64,000 nt of DNA from Pseudomonas versuta (lineage in GTDB: Bacteria; Pseudomonadota; Gammaproteobacteria; Pseudomonadales; Pseudomonadaceae). Shown in pieces: positions 34,401 through 42,984 of the stretch. The notes beneath the pieces were generated by a model. That model saw only the letters and a program-made list of their open reading frames with translations, did no database searches and was not told where the DNA came from. The translations under genes and the position numbers were made by a program. Position 1 is the stretch's first letter. Each line of letters begins with the position of its first letter. The DNA lies in the NCBI RefSeq assembly GCF_001294575.1, contig NZ_CP012676.1:744001-808000 (forward strand). The letters are read 5' to 3'.

Positions 34401-35110
34401 CTGACCATTTTTATGTTCTTCAGGTAGCCCTTGTTGATCATGTAATTCGTCGACACCGTGTCGCCGATAAACACGTCTGCCTGATTGAAGGCGACCGAGT
34501 TAAGGGCGTTTTGGGTGGACGGATATGAATGGATGATGGCCTGGGGGTAAAGGCCCTTGATCTCATTCAGAGGCAAGTAGTGGTACACCATGCTCAGGCG
34601 CATGCCGGCAAGGTCAGGGGAGAGCGCACTAGTATCCCCCTCACGGGTTACCAGGACCGGTTTGTCGATTGCATATGGAATGGACAGCAGCAGTTTGGGG
34701 TTGGCTGCTTCGAAGCCATTAGAGGTCCCGAGCAAGTCGATCCTGCCTTCTTCAAGTGCCTTGATGGCAGCGTTCCTGGAATGGAAACGCTGGATTTTGA
34801 TTGGCAGGTCAAGGGCATTGGCCAGAATACCGAGATAGTCGGCGGTCAAACCTTCGTAATCCTGAGCGCTGGCGGTCATGTCGAACGGCAGATAGTCAGG
34901 GGTTGAAATTCCGACCTGCAATTCACGTTTTTGCAGGAGCCAGTAGCGTTGTTGTTTATCCAGCGTAACTTCCATGGGGGAGGTGCTCGAACGGCTGAGC
35001 AGTAAAAGGTTTTCAGCCCGGGCCAGGGTAGCGAACAGTAAGGTGCAAAGGAGCAGTCCTGCAATTAACGATGGAGACTTGTTTAACCGCCAGGTAGTTG
35101 GTCTTTTCAT
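31475..35110 (-). CDS. rocS2: RocS2-like (BvgS-type) unorthodox sensor kinase
   Basis: 1211 residues. Signal peptide 1-32; two tandem periplasmic SBP_bac_3 (Venus flytrap) domains at about 62-285 and 305-530; membrane helix 545-564; PAS at 580-700; H box SHEIRTPMNAV with His731; ATP-binding motifs (NLISNAIKF, DTGIGI, NGTGLGL) to 950; receiver with Asp1023 (ADCNMPVMNGYE); and an Hpt domain with His1153 (AHRIKGAARIVG). This is the full BvgS-type relay. In P. aeruginosa RocS2-RocA2 controls fimbriae and efflux; there too dgt is the neighbour (recalled). Its ATG overlaps the stop of the response regulator gene. Confidence 0.9.
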   Translation of the reverse strand: MKRPTTWRLNKSPSLIAGLLLCTLLFATLARAENLLLLSRSSTSPMEVTLDKQQRYWLLQKRELQVGISTPDYLPFDMTASAQDYEGLTADYLGILANALDLPIKIQRFHSRNAAIKALEEGRIDLLGTSNGFEAANPKLLLSIPYAIDKPVLVTREGDTSALSPDLAGMRLSMVYHYLPLNEIKGLYPQAIIHSYPSTQNALNSVAFNQADVFIGDTVSTNYMINKGYLKNIKMVSFGKQQAHGFSFAVRRDNPQLLDIINATLRAVPASERDSITRRWSAGSDILLSGQNLHLTEREEHWLSQHPVVNVVVNETLAPLTFFDTDGHFRGITADLLEVIALRTGLRFKIQRARSIGTMIQMINNNETDIISAISPSTYRDNTLSFSRPYLENSFVLLTAKGSDKNASLDQLAGKRLALTQGHSLIDYLRTEHPYIDLVETDDIYKATELLAEGKVQGAVNSLVIANYLLASKMFRNRLQISASLGTRPSTFSLATARNATELNAILNKALLSIAPEELGTINSRWGGHVPASDSYWRNYRHLIYQIIIGSSVLLLLSLIWNACMRRQIRQRKIAERELNDQFEFLQVLVNGTPHPIYVRDRDGVLQTCNDSYLEALSTKREVVIGKTLMQTAGLISNQYEAQDYQADCLRVMREGAPHIVDRTLHIGDKTLTLYHWILPYRNSLGEVQGIIGGWIDISERLQLLDELRSAKEQADDANRAKSTFLATMSHEIRTPMNAVIGMLELTLKRADQGHLDRPSIEVAYTSAKDLLNLIGDILDIARIESGRMSLTPERVNLRDLANSVIRVFDGLARQKSLNLSLTFKPEGRAPDVMIDPLRFKQIMTNLISNAIKFTERGQVTLELHLLASDTPHQIELQLSVKDTGIGISQRDQQRLFQPFSQVENNGKQALNGTGLGLVICRSLCEMMGGTLNLSSQPDAGTQIQISLKLPALEPCLAGVVPEPQISPSTYQLNVLVVDDHPANRLLMCQQLGFLGHRFSSENNGANGLKAWIKGSFDLVIADCNMPVMNGYELTRAIRQYEQAAQRAPCTILGFTANAQPEERLRCKQAGMDDCVFKPINLSVLSQRLSAIVPKATPAQALDIDSFYSLSGRDNSRVRKLLEELQRSNREDLKTLLELHMDDGLQSFVQIAHRIKGAARIVGASELIKHCEALEQATRSTLEPCRNAVQYAMESLEQALSNELAKRNKDA

Positions 35111-35733
35111 ACTAAAGCGTTGCGTTTAGCCAGTTCGATAAGCGTGACCAGTGAGCTGGCGTTGAGTTTTTGCATGAGCCGTTTTTTGTAAGTGCTCACG
35201 GTCTTGTTGCTGATGAACATGGCGCTGGCTATTTCCTTGTTCGTTTTTCCTTGTGCGAAGAGCTTAAGGACCATGAGTTCCCGGTCGTTGACCAGTTTGA
35301 ACAGTTCGATGTCAGACAAGTTGTCGTTTTCGTATTTTTCAGAAATCGATGCCTGGCTGGGAAAGTAGTTGTAGCCGGATACGACAGCATTGATGGCACT
35401 GACAAGCTCACTCAGGTCTTCTTGTTTGCATACATACCCGGCAGCTCCTGATTGCAAGCAGCGCATGGCGAAAATGGCCGGTGGCTGGGCCGTAAATACC
35501 AGGGTCTTGAAGATTTTGTTCATAGCGTTAAAGCGTGCCAGCACTTCAAGACCATCGAGTTTTGGAATGCTGATATCGAGCACGATCAAGTCCGGGATAC
35601 AGTCGCGGATCATCTGTATGGCATCTACGCCATTATCGGTTTCACCGACTATTTTATAACCTTCATGCTCTAACAGCATGCGAATGGCCAGTCGGATCAC
35701 CGGATGGTCGTCAACAATAAATACGGTGTTCAT
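35107..35733 (-). CDS. rocA2: RocA2-like response regulator (NarL/FixJ type)
   Basis: 208 residues from ATG 35733 (MNTVFIVDDHPVIRLAIR). The receiver domain spans 1-120 with acidic pair in VDDHP, phospho-Asp in DLIVLDISIPKLDG, and Lys in GYVCKQED; the LuxR-type helix-turn-helix covers about 145-205 (RELMVLKLFAQGKTNKEIASAMFISNKTVSTYKKRLMQKL). This is the BvgA/RocA layout. An upstream in-frame ATG at 35757 is less likely. The 4-base overlap with the sensor gene indicates coupled translation. It is first in the three-gene minus-strand run. Confidence 0.9.
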   Translation of the reverse strand: MNTVFIVDDHPVIRLAIRMLLEHEGYKIVGETDNGVDAIQMIRDCIPDLIVLDISIPKLDGLEVLARFNAMNKIFKTLVFTAQPPAIFAMRCLQSGAAGYVCKQEDLSELVSAINAVVSGYNYFPSQASISEKYENDNLSDIELFKLVNDRELMVLKLFAQGKTNKEIASAMFISNKTVSTYKKRLMQKLNASSLVTLIELAKRNALV

Positions 35734-36103
35734 ATAAGTTTCCATAAAGTACGGCACAGAGTGCGCGCACCTTATCCCAGTTGTATGGGCTGGGCACGAA
35801 GCTTGAGGTCTACAAGGGTAGTATGGGAATAGTCCTACATTAAATAAGGCACTGGCTCACGATTTACTTGAACTGCTGTGGCGGTTTGCTGATGGATAAA
35901 ACTATTTGCTGAAGTGAGATTTTGTGTGGCGTGTATTTTCTTTCGTATTTAGTAAAGAATCCTACAGTACAGATAATTCTGTGTGCTCATGTTTAAACAG
36001 GTGGATTCAGGTGTTTAAACATGGATAGCGGAACAGGTTTTATTTAGCACTGTGCGGCTCTCAAGCTCGGCTTGCCTGCCCTTTTTACAAGGGCAGGTAT
36101 TGG
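35734..36103. other. Long AT-rich intergenic region ahead of rocA2
   Basis: 370 bases without a gene. It contains the promoter of the rocA2-rocS2-HD-GYP run and, to its right, the end of dgt. Notable are the 12-bp inverted repeat at 35988-36023 and a 9-bp stem-loop (36075-36083 with 36089-36097) just past the dgt stop on the minus strand, which may end that message. It is clearly more AT-rich than its flanks. Confidence 0.6.
35988..36023. promoter_or_regulatory. 12-bp inverted repeat built on GTTTAAAC
   Basis: CATGTTTAAACA (35988-35999) and TGTTTAAACATG (36012-36023) are exact complements with a 12-base centre. Each arm contains the self-complementary GTTTAAAC, so the site is also a direct repeat of an 8-base palindrome, with 22 bases between equivalent positions, about two helical turns. 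It resembles a paired dimer binding site. Confidence 0.5.
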
Positions 36104-37435
36104 TCAAATGTGGCTTGAACGACCGGTCATTTCTCTTGCCATCTCAGTGGCATAGCTATCGGTCATCCCCGCGATAAAGTCGATGATCCGCATAAACGCG
36201 CGATGTAACGGCCATTGCGGGTCGGGAGCGTTGTTGCCCAACAAATCGAGGATACGACGACTTTTGAAAGAGGGTGTCCGGCCGCCATGCTGTTCCAGTG
36301 CCGCGCTACAAAAGGCATTCAACAGAATCTCGAGTGTGGTGTAGGCGCCGATTTCGTGCAGGGTTTTACGTTTGTCCTGGAAGATCTTTTTGCGCGCCAT
36401 GTCTTTGGCATCCAGTACGCAGCGCTTGGCCGGACCGTGCATATGCTCCACCAGATCACCTGGCAGGGTGCCTGCCAACAGTTGCTCCTGCTGCTCGACA
36501 AAGGCCAGTGCGGCTGCGTTGGTCAGGTGCTCAATAGCCTTGCCACGCAGGATCGCCAGCTTGCGCCGTTGAGAGTCTTTGGGGCCGAGCAGGCGATAGG
36601 TTTCTGGCAAGTCATCGCCCACCAGACCCAATAGCAGGGATTCCACTTCGTCATACTGCAGAAGATCCATCTCAAGGCCATCTTCAAGGTCGATCAAGGC
36701 ATAGCAAATGTCATCGGCTGCTTCCATCAGATAGACCAGTGGGTGCCGTGCCCAGCGCTGGTCCTCCATTTGTGGCAAACCGAGCTTGTGGGCGATATTT
36801 TCGAGCAGATGCAGCTCACTTTGGTAACAGCCGAACTTGTGCTTCTTGTAGCCCAAGGCGTCCGCATGGCGTGCGGTCCACGGGTATTTGAGAAAGGTGC
36901 CCAGAGTGGCGTAGGTCAGGCGGGTACCACCATCGAACTGGTGGTACTCGAGCTGGGTCAGCACCCTGAAACCTTGGGCATTGCCTTCAAAATTCAGGAA
37001 GTCATTGCGCTCGGCGTCACTCATGTCATCGAGCCAGCCCCGGTCTGCGGCCTGCCGGAACCAGTTGCGGATGGCATCTTCACCCGAGTGCCCAAAAGGC
37101 GGGTTGCCTATGTCATGGGCCAGGCAGGCGGACTGTACCACCATGCCCAGATCGGCCGGGTCGCACCATTCGGGGAGGGCGCTGCGGATCGTTTCACCGA
37201 CGCGCATGCCCAGCGAGCGCCCCACGCAACTGACTTCCAGGGAGTGGGTAAGCCGGGTATGGATATGGTCGTTGCTATTGACCGGGTGGACCTGGGTTTT
37301 GCGGCCCAGGCGGCGGAATGCGCCCGAGAAAATAATCCGGTCATGGTCCTTGTGAAAAGGGCTGCGGCCGAGTTCTTCGGGGCTGTGGTGAGGTTTTCCG
37401 AGGCGTTCGCGGTTAAGCAGGGTTTGCCAATCCAA
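36104..37435 (-). CDS. dgt: Deoxyguanosinetriphosphate triphosphohydrolase (dGTPase)
   Basis: 443 residues, the type-2 Dgt length. HD-superfamily signature: [14 protein letters not shown] (first His), [19 protein letters not shown] (HD pair), and further metal ligand [27 protein letters not shown] at the N-terminus is the conserved start of the fold. It splits dGTP to deoxyguanosine and triphosphate. It lies downstream of the yqjDEK-like operon on the same strand with a REP-like hairpin between. Confidence 0.95.
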   Translation of the reverse strand: MDWQTLLNRERLGKPHHSPEELGRSPFHKDHDRIIFSGAFRRLGRKTQVHPVNSNDHIHTRLTHSLEVSCVGRSLGMRVGETIRSALPEWCDPADLGMVVQSACLAHDIGNPPFGHSGEDAIRNWFRQAADRGWLDDMSDAERNDFLNFEGNAQGFRVLTQLEYHQFDGGTRLTYATLGTFLKYPWTARHADALGYKKHKFGCYQSELHLLENIAHKLGLPQMEDQRWARHPLVYLMEAADDICYALIDLEDGLEMDLLQYDEVESLLLGLVGDDLPETYRLLGPKDSQRRKLAILRGKAIEHLTNAAALAFVEQQEQLLAGTLPGDLVEHMHGPAKRCVLDAKDMARKKIFQDKRKTLHEIGAYTTLEILLNAFCSAALEQHGGRTPSFKSRRILDLLGNNAPDPQWPLHRAFMRIIDFIAGMTDSYATEMAREMTGRSSHI

Positions 37436-37534
37436 GGCGCAGTGCTCCGTCAGTGACTGATGCCTCAGCTTCTCGCTTCAGACAGGATGGCGCAAGCCGC
37501 AGATGGTTCTACGCATGTCCGGGGCCATACAGTT

Positions 37535-37561
37535 GCAGGAGCGAAACAAGCTCGCTCCTGC
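37535..37561. repeat. REP-like hairpin
   Basis: GCAGGAGCGA (37535-37544) and TCGCTCCTGC (37552-37561) form a perfect 10-bp stem with a 7-base loop. The GGAGCGA core is shared with the repeats at 44747 and 49324. Confidence 0.65.
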
Positions 37562-37577
37562 CAGGACACCACGCCCC

Positions 37578-37919
37578 TCAAGGCTTGCGCGAGGCAGCCT
37601 GGATGACCATCTTGATCAGAGGCAACAAGCCTGTGGTCAAGCCGATCCAGCGTGATGTTCCATCACTGCCTTTGCTTTTTGCACTTCTGCCCGTCAGAAA
37701 GCCGAGCACACTGACAAGCCCCACGGCCCACAGCGACCCGTGCTTTATCCCCAGGTTTTCTTGCCAGTTGCTGGCCATGCCGCGCACTTTTTGCAGCGGT
37801 TGCAGCAGCTGTTGCGATTCATGACGTATCTCCTGGCGGTGCATTTCCATGCGCAGACGGATCAACAGTTTGCGCATCTCGCGCCGTGAGGCGTTTTGTG
37901 GCATTTCAGGATGGCTCAT
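37578..37919 (-). CDS. YqjK-like protein
   Basis: 113 residues. An N-terminal basic helix (SRREMRKLLIRLRMEMHRQEIRHES) is followed by two hydrophobic stretches (SLWAVGLVSVLGFLTG and IGLTTGLLPLIKMVI). Sequence is weakly conserved, but size, position and the MRKLLIRLRMEMHRQ segment suit the third gene of a yqjDEK-type operon. Its ATG overlaps the stop of the yqjE-like gene by 4 bases. Function unknown. Confidence 0.7.
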   Translation of the reverse strand: MSHPEMPQNASRREMRKLLIRLRMEMHRQEIRHESQQLLQPLQKVRGMASNWQENLGIKHGSLWAVGLVSVLGFLTGRSAKSKGSDGTSRWIGLTTGLLPLIKMVIQAASRKP

Positions 37920-38293
37920 GGCATCAATCGCTCGCGGTCTTTGGCCAGCTCTTCCAGCGTGGCGTTGAAAGGAGAAGACTCATCGAACACGGCCGCTTTA
38001 AGGCGCACGCCGCAGAACACCGCCGCCAGCGCATAAAACACGCAGAGCCCGATAATGCCGCTCAGGCGATAACTGTCCCAGAGCAATATCAAGACCAGCG
38101 CCGACAGCCCGATCAGCAGCAACAGACCGAACACCAGCGCCAGCCCGGCAAATAACAACAGGCTGACCGTGCGCGCTTTCTGCTCTTGCAGTTCGATGCC
38201 CAGCAACTCGACATGGCTATGCAACAGACCCAGAACCGCGGCACCCAAGCGCCGCGGTGTGGAACGGGAGGAGCCGGATTCTTCAGTTGTCAT
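37916..38293 (-). CDS. YqjE-like / phage holin family III membrane protein
   Basis: 125 residues from the ATG at 38293. An N-terminal cytoplasmic helix (LGLLHSHVELLGIELQEQKART) precedes two membrane helices (SLLLFAGLALVFGLLLLIGLSA and IIGLCVFYALAAVFCGV) and an acidic-basic tail. This is the YqjE/Holin-X pattern, associated with membranes under stress; there is no phage nearby. One base separates its ATG from the upstream stop. Confidence 0.8.
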   Translation of the reverse strand: MTTEESGSSRSTPRRLGAAVLGLLHSHVELLGIELQEQKARTVSLLLFAGLALVFGLLLLIGLSALVLILLWDSYRLSGIIGLCVFYALAAVFCGVRLKAAVFDESSPFNATLEELAKDRERLMP

Positions 38294-38294
38294 A

Positions 38295-38609
38295 TCAGCG
38301 CCGGGTGGCCAGCAGGCCAATCAAGAAGCCTACGCCCGCCGCGATGCCAACGGACTGCCAAGGGTTGGACTGGACATAATCTTCGGTGGCCACTACGGCA
38401 GCCTGGCCACGCTCCTGCAACGACTCCTTGGTATCAGCCAGGGATTCGCGGGCCTTGAGCAGGCTGTCCTGGATTTTAGCGCGCACTTCTTCAGCGCCAT
38501 CGCCGGCCAGAGTCGCAGAGTGTTCCAGCAATCTTTCTGTGTCGTTGACCAGGGCCTGGAAATCGGCCAACAGGATTTCTTGAGCATTCTTTGCTTTTAT
38601 GCGGGCCAT
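38295..38609 (-). CDS. DUF883 (YqjD-like) ribosome-associated membrane protein
   Basis: 104 residues from ATG 38609, with CGGAG upstream. Charged helix to about residue 80 (FQALVNDTERLLEHSATLAG, VRAKIQDSLLKARESLADTK), then YVQSNPWQSVGIAAGVGFLIGLLATRR as the tail anchor. In E. coli YqjD binds 70S ribosomes in stationary phase at the inner membrane. It is the first gene of the three-gene operon and a paralogue of 9554-9874. Confidence 0.88.
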   Translation of the reverse strand: MARIKAKNAQEILLADFQALVNDTERLLEHSATLAGDGAEEVRAKIQDSLLKARESLADTKESLQERGQAAVVATEDYVQSNPWQSVGIAAGVGFLIGLLATRR

Positions 38610-38750
38610 GAGTAACTCCGTTAGTGGCTTGTTGATGGTTCGAGTGTAGGCATTCGGTGAAGGTTCACTGCTTTTCTCTGACACCTTGTGGGATTGCCCA
38701 ACGTAAATGTCAGAGATTTCCCACTGAGCGATTTAAAACCTTACCTCAAT

Positions 38751-40486
38751 TTATTCATCTTCGCGGGGGAAACCCGAAGCTTCCTGTGGGTCTGTGCTTT
38801 CGAAGCAGCCTTCAAGCAAGTGATAACGGTTGTGCCGCACTTCATCCACCCGGCGCTGTACGGCTTTTTCTGACAGCCCAAGCATGATCAGGGCATGGGA
38901 GGCGAGCATCAGACTCGACTCCAGCAGTTCAGGTACCACTTCTGTCGCCCCCGCAGCCTTGAGCTCGGCGAGCTTACTGTCGTCGCGGGTTCTGACCAGA
39001 ATGGGCACTTCGAGGGTAATGAGCCGGGCCTCCTCGAGCACGCTCATGGCCACGTCCGTGTTATCTACCGCGATCACCAGCAGGCGAGCCCGGTCCAGGC
39101 CGATTGCGCGTAGCAAATCACCCCGGCGGGCATCGCCGTAGTGCACGCTGCTGTCTCCTTTGGCCGCCTCCTGAATCCGGTCCGGATCGTAGTCCAGAGC
39201 CACGAAGTGTTTGTTCTCGCTGCGCAGAAAACGCCCGATGGACTGGCCAACACGACCGTAACCGCACATCACCACATGGCCATGCAACTCGGCACTTTGT
39301 GCGGCGATTTCTTCCAGCTCGGCTTCTTCATTAGGTTTGCGGTGCAGGGCTGCGGCAATTTTAGGTGCCACCCGCAGCAGCAGGGGGTTAACAGCATCGA
39401 ACAAAAAGTGGCCGCCAGCAGATAGGCAGCAATATCGGGCGGGATCAGCGAGTTGAGTTGCATTTGTGCCATCAGGGCGAAGCAGAATTCACCGCCCTGG
39501 GCCAGCGCCAGGCCACTGCGCCAGGCCGTTTCGCCATCGCTGCTTCGCAGCTTGACCAGGGTTGCGACGACTGCCCCCTTGATCAGCATCAAGGCCAGGG
39601 TCAGGCCCAGAATCAGCAAACCGTCGTGAACGAACAATTGCAGATCGATCAGCATGCCGATACTGACGAAAAACAACCCCAGCAAGATGTCGCGAAATGG
39701 CCGGATGTCGGCTTCTATCTGGTGCCGGTAGTGGCTTTCGCCCAGCAGCATGCCGGCCAGGAAGGCGCCCAGTGCTGGCGACAAACCGAGCAGGTGGGTT
39801 AGCCAGGCAGTCAGTAATACGATCACCAGTGCCAGCAGCACGAACAGCTCGGCCGAACGGGAGGCGGCCACTTCATGAAACAGTCGCGGCAGCACGAAGC
39901 GGCTGGCAAACAGCAGGCCAACAAACAAAATAACGGTCTTACCCAAGGTGACCGGCAATGCCCAATACCAGGCCTGATCGCTGCTGCCGGCAAACACCGG
40001 TACCAACGTCAGCAACAGCACCGCGACCACGTCTTGAAACAGCAACACGCCAATGGCGTTTTGCCCGTGGCGACTGAAAATTTCGCCCAGGCTGGTCAGT
40101 TCCTTGCTCACGATGGCTGTGGATGACAGAGAGAGGCCTGCGCCCAGCAAAAATGCGGTGCTGGCGCTCATCCCGAACGCATACAACAAACCACCGAGGA
40201 CGGCCGTGCTCAGCAGTACTTGCAGGCTGCCCAGACCAAACACCACGTGACGCAGCTTGAGCATTTTGGGCAGTGAGAACTCCAGGCCCAGCGAGAACAG
40301 CAAAAACACCACCCCCAACTCTGCCAGGTCAGGCAGGTCCGGGCTGTCATTGACCCAGTCCAGCGCCGTCGGGCCTACCAGCAGGCCGACACATAAATAG
40401 CCCAGTACCGGGGGTAATTGCAGGCGCCGAAACAGCGCGATCACTATCAGGGAGGAGGCAAGGATGATTAACAAATTGGCGAACAC
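38751..40486 (-). pseudogene. CPA2 cation/proton antiporter (KefB-like) with a frameshift
   Basis: Read from the GTG at 40486 (AAGGAAG upstream), the first part gives about 370 residues with some 12 membrane helices (GYLCVGLLVGPTALDWV, FLLFSLGLEFSLPKM, SPALGAFLAGMLLGESHY). After LLAATFCSMLLTP the frame is lost; the next frame continues with NPLLLRVAPKIAAALHRKP and a complete RCK/TrkA-N domain (HVVMCGYGRVGQSIGRFLR). A run of five G at 39383-39387 (CCCCC on the coding strand) where six would restore TPLLLRV marks the break. It may be a true loss-of-function mutation, a sequencing error, or slippage. Confidence 0.85.
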
Positions 40487-40759
40487 GAAAGTCTTCCTTG
40501 TCAGTTCGAGTAAAAAAGTCGCGAGCATCCAGCAAACTGCAAGTGCGGGCGCTGATGTGCATCATGCTTTGTTGTCAGTCCACAGATAGCGCGGGGGGCT
40601 TTGCCGGCACAGGTCCAGCGTAGTCGCAAGCAAGGGGGGGCGATTGTATTCTTCTTGCTCGCAGGGATTCGCGCGGGAATGCAAGGGCACTGCCAGGCAC
40701 CTCGACGTCTCTGGGCAAGGCTCTTAAAATGGACGCTTATTTAATCAAGGTCATTAATT

Positions 40760-40996
40760 ATGCCTCCCGAATGTCAATTGTTCGGCACCCTGGGCTGCCA
40801 CTTGTGTGAATTGGCCGAGGCAGAGTTAATGCCTTTGGTCGAGCATGGACTGCTGGTCGAGCTGGTCGATATTGCTGAAAGTGAGGCGATGTTCGAGGCC
40901 TACGGTTTACGCATTCCGGTGCTGCGTCGTATCGATAGCGGCGAAGAGTTGAACTGGCCATTCGATGCGGCCCAAGTGGTAAATTTTCTCCAATAG
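40760..40996 (+). CDS. Glutaredoxin-like thiol protein
   Basis: 78 residues with a thioredoxin-like pattern: first strand CQLFGTLGC, active-site CHLC (residues 13-16), helix ELAEAELMPL, strand LVELVDIAE and the cis-Pro in YGLRIPVLRR. It is a short glutaredoxin-family protein (DUF836 type) of the sort usually involved in disulfide exchange, partner unknown. AAGG lies 9 bases before the ATG. The pseudouridine synthase gene follows after 57 bases. Confidence 0.85.
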   Translation: MPPECQLFGTLGCHLCELAEAELMPLVEHGLLVELVDIAESEAMFEAYGLRIPVLRRIDSGEELNWPFDAAQVVNFLQ

Positions 40997-41053
40997 CCCT
41001 GGGCAGGTGCTCTGCGCGATAATCACCGGCTGCATTTATCGTCCGAGTTATCT

Positions 41054-41944
41054 ATGTCGACCCAGCCTTTCAACGCCGCCGAGCACCAAGCCAGCACTTT
41101 GTACCTGCCTCCCGGTGCCTGGATTACGGTGCTCGATTGCCTGTGCGAGCACTTTCGCGCCATCAGCCGCGAGCAATGGCTTGATCGCATCGCTCGTGGC
41201 CGGGTGCTGGACGCTGACGGCGCGCCGATCAGTGCGCAGTTGCGGTACAAGGAAGGCCTGCGCATTCACTATTTTCGCGAAGTGCCCAATGAGGCACCGA
41301 TCCCGGTGCAGGAAACCATTCTCTATGCCGATGAACATTTGGTGGTGGCGGACAAACCGCATTTTCTGCCGGTGACACCGGCGGGTGAGTACGTTGAGCA
41401 AACCTTGCTCAGGCGCTTGATTCGCACGCTGGATAACCCGCATCTGGTCCCGCTGCATCGCATCGACCGGCATACGGCTGGCCTGGTGTTGTTCTCGGCC
41501 AATCCAGAGAGTCGTGCCGCGTATCAGTCGTTATTTCCTACACGTAAGATCGAAAAACGCTACGAAGCCATTGCACGAGCCTTACCTGACCTTGAGCTGC
41601 CGCTTGTGCACAAAAGCCGTCTGGTGGCAGGCGAGCCGTTTTTCCGCATGCAAGAAGGCCCCGGTGCCAGCAATACCGAAACCCGGGTCGAAGTGTGTGA
41701 GAAAAACGCTGATTTGTGGCGGTATGCGCTGTATCCGGTTACGGGCAAGAAGCACCAGCTACGGGTACACATGGCGGCTCTGGGGGCGGGTATCTGTAAT
41801 GACCCGTTCTACCCCGACGTGATCAAGGATGCGCTTGATGACTATGCCAACCCGCTGAAGCTGCTGGCCCATAGCTTGCGCTTCGCTGACCCGTTGACGG
41901 GGCAGGAGCGCTACTTTGAAAGCCGGATACATCTGGACTGGTAA
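41054..41944 (+). CDS. RluA-family pseudouridine synthase
   Basis: 296 residues. The catalytic motif HRIDRHTAGLVLFS (Asp near residue 138) is that of RluA-type enzymes. Before it are ILYADEHLVVADKPHFLPVTP, and after it KRYEAIA and the GKKHQLRVHMAALG segment. The first 85 residues resemble a weak S4 RNA-binding domain. It should isomerise uridine in rRNA or tRNA; the exact site is not evident. A terminator follows. Confidence 0.92.
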   Translation: MSTQPFNAAEHQASTLYLPPGAWITVLDCLCEHFRAISREQWLDRIARGRVLDADGAPISAQLRYKEGLRIHYFREVPNEAPIPVQETILYADEHLVVADKPHFLPVTPAGEYVEQTLLRRLIRTLDNPHLVPLHRIDRHTAGLVLFSANPESRAAYQSLFPTRKIEKRYEAIARALPDLELPLVHKSRLVAGEPFFRMQEGPGASNTETRVEVCEKNADLWRYALYPVTGKKHQLRVHMAALGAGICNDPFYPDVIKDALDDYANPLKLLAHSLRFADPLTGQERYFESRIHLDW

Positions 41945-41970
41945 ACGCCATCGGTCTGCTCCACAAACAA

Positions 41971-41999
41971 CAAAACCCGCACCAGGCGGGTTTTGTTTT
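41971..41999. terminator. Terminator between convergent genes
   Basis: Perfect 10-bp stem CAAAACCCGC / GCGGGTTTTG with loop ACCAG, followed by TTTTG. It serves the pseudouridine synthase gene and possibly the convergent lipoprotein gene. Confidence 0.92.
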
Positions 42000-42009
42000 G
42001 ATGCGAGGC

Positions 42010-42231
42010 TTACAACTCTTTAACGGTACGAATCTGGTCTTTGTTGATGCGGGTTTCTTTACCGTCCAATTGTTTGAACTGGTAGAAGCCTGAATCTTCA
42101 TCATACTTTGGCGTGTCGATTGCCTGGATTTCACGACCGTCATTGAGTGTGATCACTGTTGGCGAAGCGCAGCCAGCAAGGGCGGCCATGCCAGCAGCGA
42201 GCATAAGAGCGGCGAGAGTCCGATGAGTCAT
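42010..42231 (-). CDS. YgdI/YgdR family small lipoprotein
   Basis: 73 residues. Signal peptide with lipobox LAGC (Cys21), then ASPTVITLNDGREIQAIDTPKYDEDSGFYQFKQLDGKETRINKDQIRTV, the complete YgdI/YgdR SH3-like fold. It is an outer or inner membrane lipoprotein of unknown function. Asp is absent at +2 (Ala follows the Cys), so transport to the outer membrane is expected. Confidence 0.93.
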   Translation of the reverse strand: MTHRTLAALMLAAGMAALAGCASPTVITLNDGREIQAIDTPKYDEDSGFYQFKQLDGKETRINKDQIRTVKEL

Positions 42232-42335
42232 TGTGGTTCTCCAACAAATTAAAGTGCTTTATAGATTTACTGTCCCTGAGACGTATACAACGTCCGCAAG
42301 TTCCTTGGCTAGTGCCACAAGTGCTGCATGGCCGG

Positions 42336-42905
42336 TCAATCCAGTAATTCAGGGGTGTTGAAATTAGTCAGTCGCGGGTCATTCTCTGCGCACTGCCAGG
42401 CCCGGGTATTGAGCTGGAGCATGATTTTGCGCGGGCTGCGCTCACCTGTTTGCCATGCCTGCCTGAAAACGCCTGCCAGTGCCGTCGGGATCACGCAGAA
42501 CAAAGGCTCCCAGTGTTCGCCGTGGCGCACCATTAACGGCTGCTGCGGGTGTTGGCCGGCGGCGTTGAGCAGGTCGCAGAGCAGGTTGCGGTCGACCTTG
42601 GGTGCATCGCACGGCAACACCAGCAGGTGCGAGTGACGGGCAACAGCCAGTCCGGCCAGGATACCTGCCAAAGGCCCGGCGAAATCATCGTTGCCATCAC
42701 TGACCAGTTGGTCTGCATAGTCCGCATATAGCTCGCGGTTGCGATTGCACGAAATGATCAAGTCATCGCTCAGAGGTCGCGCCACGCGCTGGACATGAGC
42801 GATCAGCGGCTGGCCCCGCCACATGATCAACCCTTTGTCTTGCCCGCCCATGCGCTGGCCGCGCCCGCCTGCCAGCAACAGGATGGAGCATTGGAACTCG
42901 CTCAT
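42336..42905 (-). CDS. mobA: Molybdenum cofactor guanylyltransferase MobA
   Basis: 189 residues. Nucleotide-binding [21 protein letters not shown] at the N-terminus, then [14 protein letters not shown], and [10 protein letters not shown], the DxP metal site. It joins GTP to Mo-molybdopterin to make the guanine dinucleotide cofactor for DMSO reductase-family enzymes. It is divergent from moaB-moeA, so three late steps of cofactor assembly are encoded here together. Confidence 0.95.
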   Translation of the reverse strand: MSEFQCSILLLAGGRGQRMGGQDKGLIMWRGQPLIAHVQRVARPLSDDLIISCNRNRELYADYADQLVSDGNDDFAGPLAGILAGLAVARHSHLLVLPCDAPKVDRNLLCDLLNAAGQHPQQPLMVRHGEHWEPLFCVIPTALAGVFRQAWQTGERSPRKIMLQLNTRAWQCAENDPRLTNFNTPELLD

Positions 42906-42941
42906 GTATGGACTCCACGCAACCAGGCAAAAGAAGGGCTG

Positions 42942-42950
42942 TGATATAAC
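42942..42950 (+). promoter_or_regulatory. Extended -10 of the moaB promoter
   Basis: TGATATAAC, a TGnTATAAC extended -10, 35 bases before the moaB ATG. No ModE-type palindrome was seen next to it. Confidence 0.55.
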
Positions 42951-42984
42951 ACCGGGCTGTTTCTCCTACAACTGGACCTCGTCT

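Noticed and set aside
36075..36097. Terminator for dgt
   Set aside because: A 9-bp stem with a 5-base loop is present but no T run follows on the minus strand; kept only as a note in the intergenic entry.
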